A stretch of 14,715 bases of DNA from Candidatus Thalassarchaeaceae archaeon (GTDB lineage Archaea > Thermoplasmatota > Poseidoniia > Poseidoniales > Thalassarchaeaceae). The position numbers and the translations under genes are program-made. Each line of letters begins with the position of its first letter. The stretch's first letter is position 1. The notes beneath the pieces were generated by a model. It was not told the DNA's origin and did not search any database. It worked only from the letters and a program-made list of their open reading frames with translations. The stretch covers positions 1 to 14,715 of the forward strand of contig JAQXFA010000159.1 in assembly GCA_029250565.1 (NCBI GenBank), in the 5' to 3' direction. Positions 13,714 through 14,715 of this stretch are shown one piece after another.

Positions 13714-14715
13714 ATAACATCGGTGTATAAATCAGTGGGAACTGCACTCTGAATGTAGTTCCTTGTGTAGATGTTGAGTAGTCAACTTTGCCGTGCATCA
13801 AATCACAAAGTGCTTTGACAAGTGTAAGGCCTAGACCGACTCCACGCCTAAGTTGCCCATCCTTGACAAGCGCCTTTGAGTATGGCTCATACAATCTCAT
13901 CTCAGCTTCATGAGAAATCCCAGGACCTGTATCTGAGATTTCAAACACGACATTATCGGCAACACTGCTCACTTTGAGGGTAATGTGTCCTTTTTCGGTA
14001 AATTTCACTGCGTTATCCAATAATTGTTCGAGGACCTCTTGAAGTCTCATTTCATCAATACACATTTTTTCTGGCGCATTAACCATCTCCATATGGAACT
14101 CAAGCCCTCTCCGAGTACACACCTTTCTAGCTGCCTCACTTGATTTTTCAACTAGGGTGTCAATATCGTGCCATTCTGAGGTAATCCGAACAGTCCCAGA
14201 GATAATGTTAGAGTAGGTGATAACAGAATCAATCATCATACGGAGAGAATCCCCCGCATCGATTATTTCCTGTAAGAATTCTTTTTCTTCAATATCAAGA
14301 TTAGGTGAAATATCAAGTAAATCTGCAAACCCTAGAACACCAGAAAGAGGGGTTCGTAAATCGTGGCTGAAGTTTGCAATGAATCCTGCTTGAAGATTGT
14401 GTGCCCGCGATAATTCACCGTGGGTTAGCCGTAATTCCTGAGCAGCACTCTTTGTCTCAGTCAATTGTTCCTCAAGTGCGTGTTGTAATCCAATCAATTC
14501 GGTTATGTCCTGATAAGAACATACGACACCACTGAGGCGCCCATCGGCTCCGAATAATGGTTCAGCAGCGCCCATCAAATAGAGCATTCTCCCATTATTA
14601 AATTCAATACTGAATTGCCAATCATGTTGTGATTCTTCCGTTCTTAATGCTTCTAAAAGAGGGCCTTCAGTAGAGCCCATGGGGGCGCCATGACTGTCAC
14701 GGAATATGTGGTCTT
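13709..14715 (-). CDS. PAS-domain sensor histidine kinase, C-terminal part (cut by window end)
   Basis: Two-component sensor kinase; the reading frame stays open to the window edge, so the N-terminus is missing. The Met at 14680 lies inside a PAS domain: the in-frame sequence before it (HIFRDSHGAPMG) and after it (LYLMGAAEPLFGADGRLSG, ending YQDITEL) match the PAS/PAC pattern. Numbered from that Met, a coiled linker (about 64-97) leads to the H-box NFSHDLRTPLSG with phospho-acceptor H106, then the ATPase domain with N-box LDNAVKF (N223), G1 DTGPGIS (250-256) and G2 GVGLGLTLVKA (280-290), ending in VQFPL. All catalytic motifs are intact. No membrane span is visible in this part. No response regulator is encoded in the window. 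The 3' end is convergent with the EF-hand gene. Confidence 0.95.
   Translation of the reverse strand, partial: DHIFRDSHGAPMGSTEGPLLEALRTEESQHDWQFSIEFNNGRMLYLMGAAEPLFGADGRLSGVVCSYQDITELIGLQHALEEQLTETKSAAQELRLTHGELSRAHNLQAGFIANFSHDLRTPLSGVLGFADLLDISPNLDIEEKEFLQEIIDAGDSLRMMIDSVITYSNIISGTVRITSEWHDIDTLVEKSSEAARKVCTRRGLEFHMEMVNAPEKMCIDEMRLQEVLEQLLDNAVKFTEKGHITLKVSSVADNVVFEISDTGPGISHEAEMRLYEPYSKALVKDGQLRRGVGLGLTLVKALCDLMHGKVDYSTSTQGTTFRVQFPLIYTPMLS

Noticed and set aside
1..14715. Mobile element, CRISPR array or defence island.
   Set aside because: No transposase, integrase, spaced direct repeats, target-site duplications or known defence proteins are visible. The PD-(D/E)XK gene fits CDIN1 better than a restriction enzyme.

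Overview
The window is from an archaeon, most likely a marine Thermoplasmatota lineage (Poseidoniales/Marine Group II or a close relative). That placement is inferred and was not tested by a search. The domain-level evidence is firm. There is an archaeal-type uS13-uS4-uS11-Rpo3 cluster, an archaeal pantoate kinase, compact AT-rich spacers, and a large exported protein ending in archaeal-style winged-helix domains. The G+C content looks moderately low and even across the genes. I saw no insertion sequence, CRISPR array, tRNA, rRNA or integrase, and no gene-free stretch longer than about 135 bases.

Layout, left to right. A truncated FKBP-type prolyl isomerase end (+) overlaps a probable RNA/nucleic-acid methyltransferase with a THUMP-like tail (+). 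A 133-base spacer then carries a T-rich TATA candidate, a G7 run and overlapping hairpins. It leads the translation/transcription operon uS13, uS4, uS11, Rpo3 (RpoD) and, unexpectedly, pantoate kinase in place of the usual eL18-uL13-uS9 genes (+). An 8-bp stem hairpin that includes the kinase stop codon marks the convergent junction with a minus-strand block. Read in its own direction, that block is a 901-residue membrane-anchored regulator (exported sensor repeats, one membrane span, two cytoplasmic winged helices), then leucyl-tRNA synthetase, then a CDIN1/C15orf41-like PD-(D/E)XK nuclease. Divergent from the regulator is a metallo-beta-lactamase-fold hydrolase (+). It is followed by a small two-span membrane protein with a canonical EF-hand loop (+), convergent with a PAS-histidine kinase (-) that runs off the right edge.

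How the genes fit together. The centre is core information processing (ribosomal small-subunit head/platform proteins, RNA polymerase assembly subunit, LeuRS) plus CoA synthesis. The right third is sensing and signalling: an exported-sensor transcription factor with a 17-base perfect palindrome over its own ribosome-binding site, a divergent hydrolase, a calcium-binding membrane protein and a two-component kinase. The observations most worth following are the membrane regulator and its palindrome, a LeuRS that looks bacterial in its catalytic and editing parts but archaeal in its C-terminal parts, the archaeal CDIN1-like nuclease, and the loss of the Fe-S domain cysteines in Rpo3.
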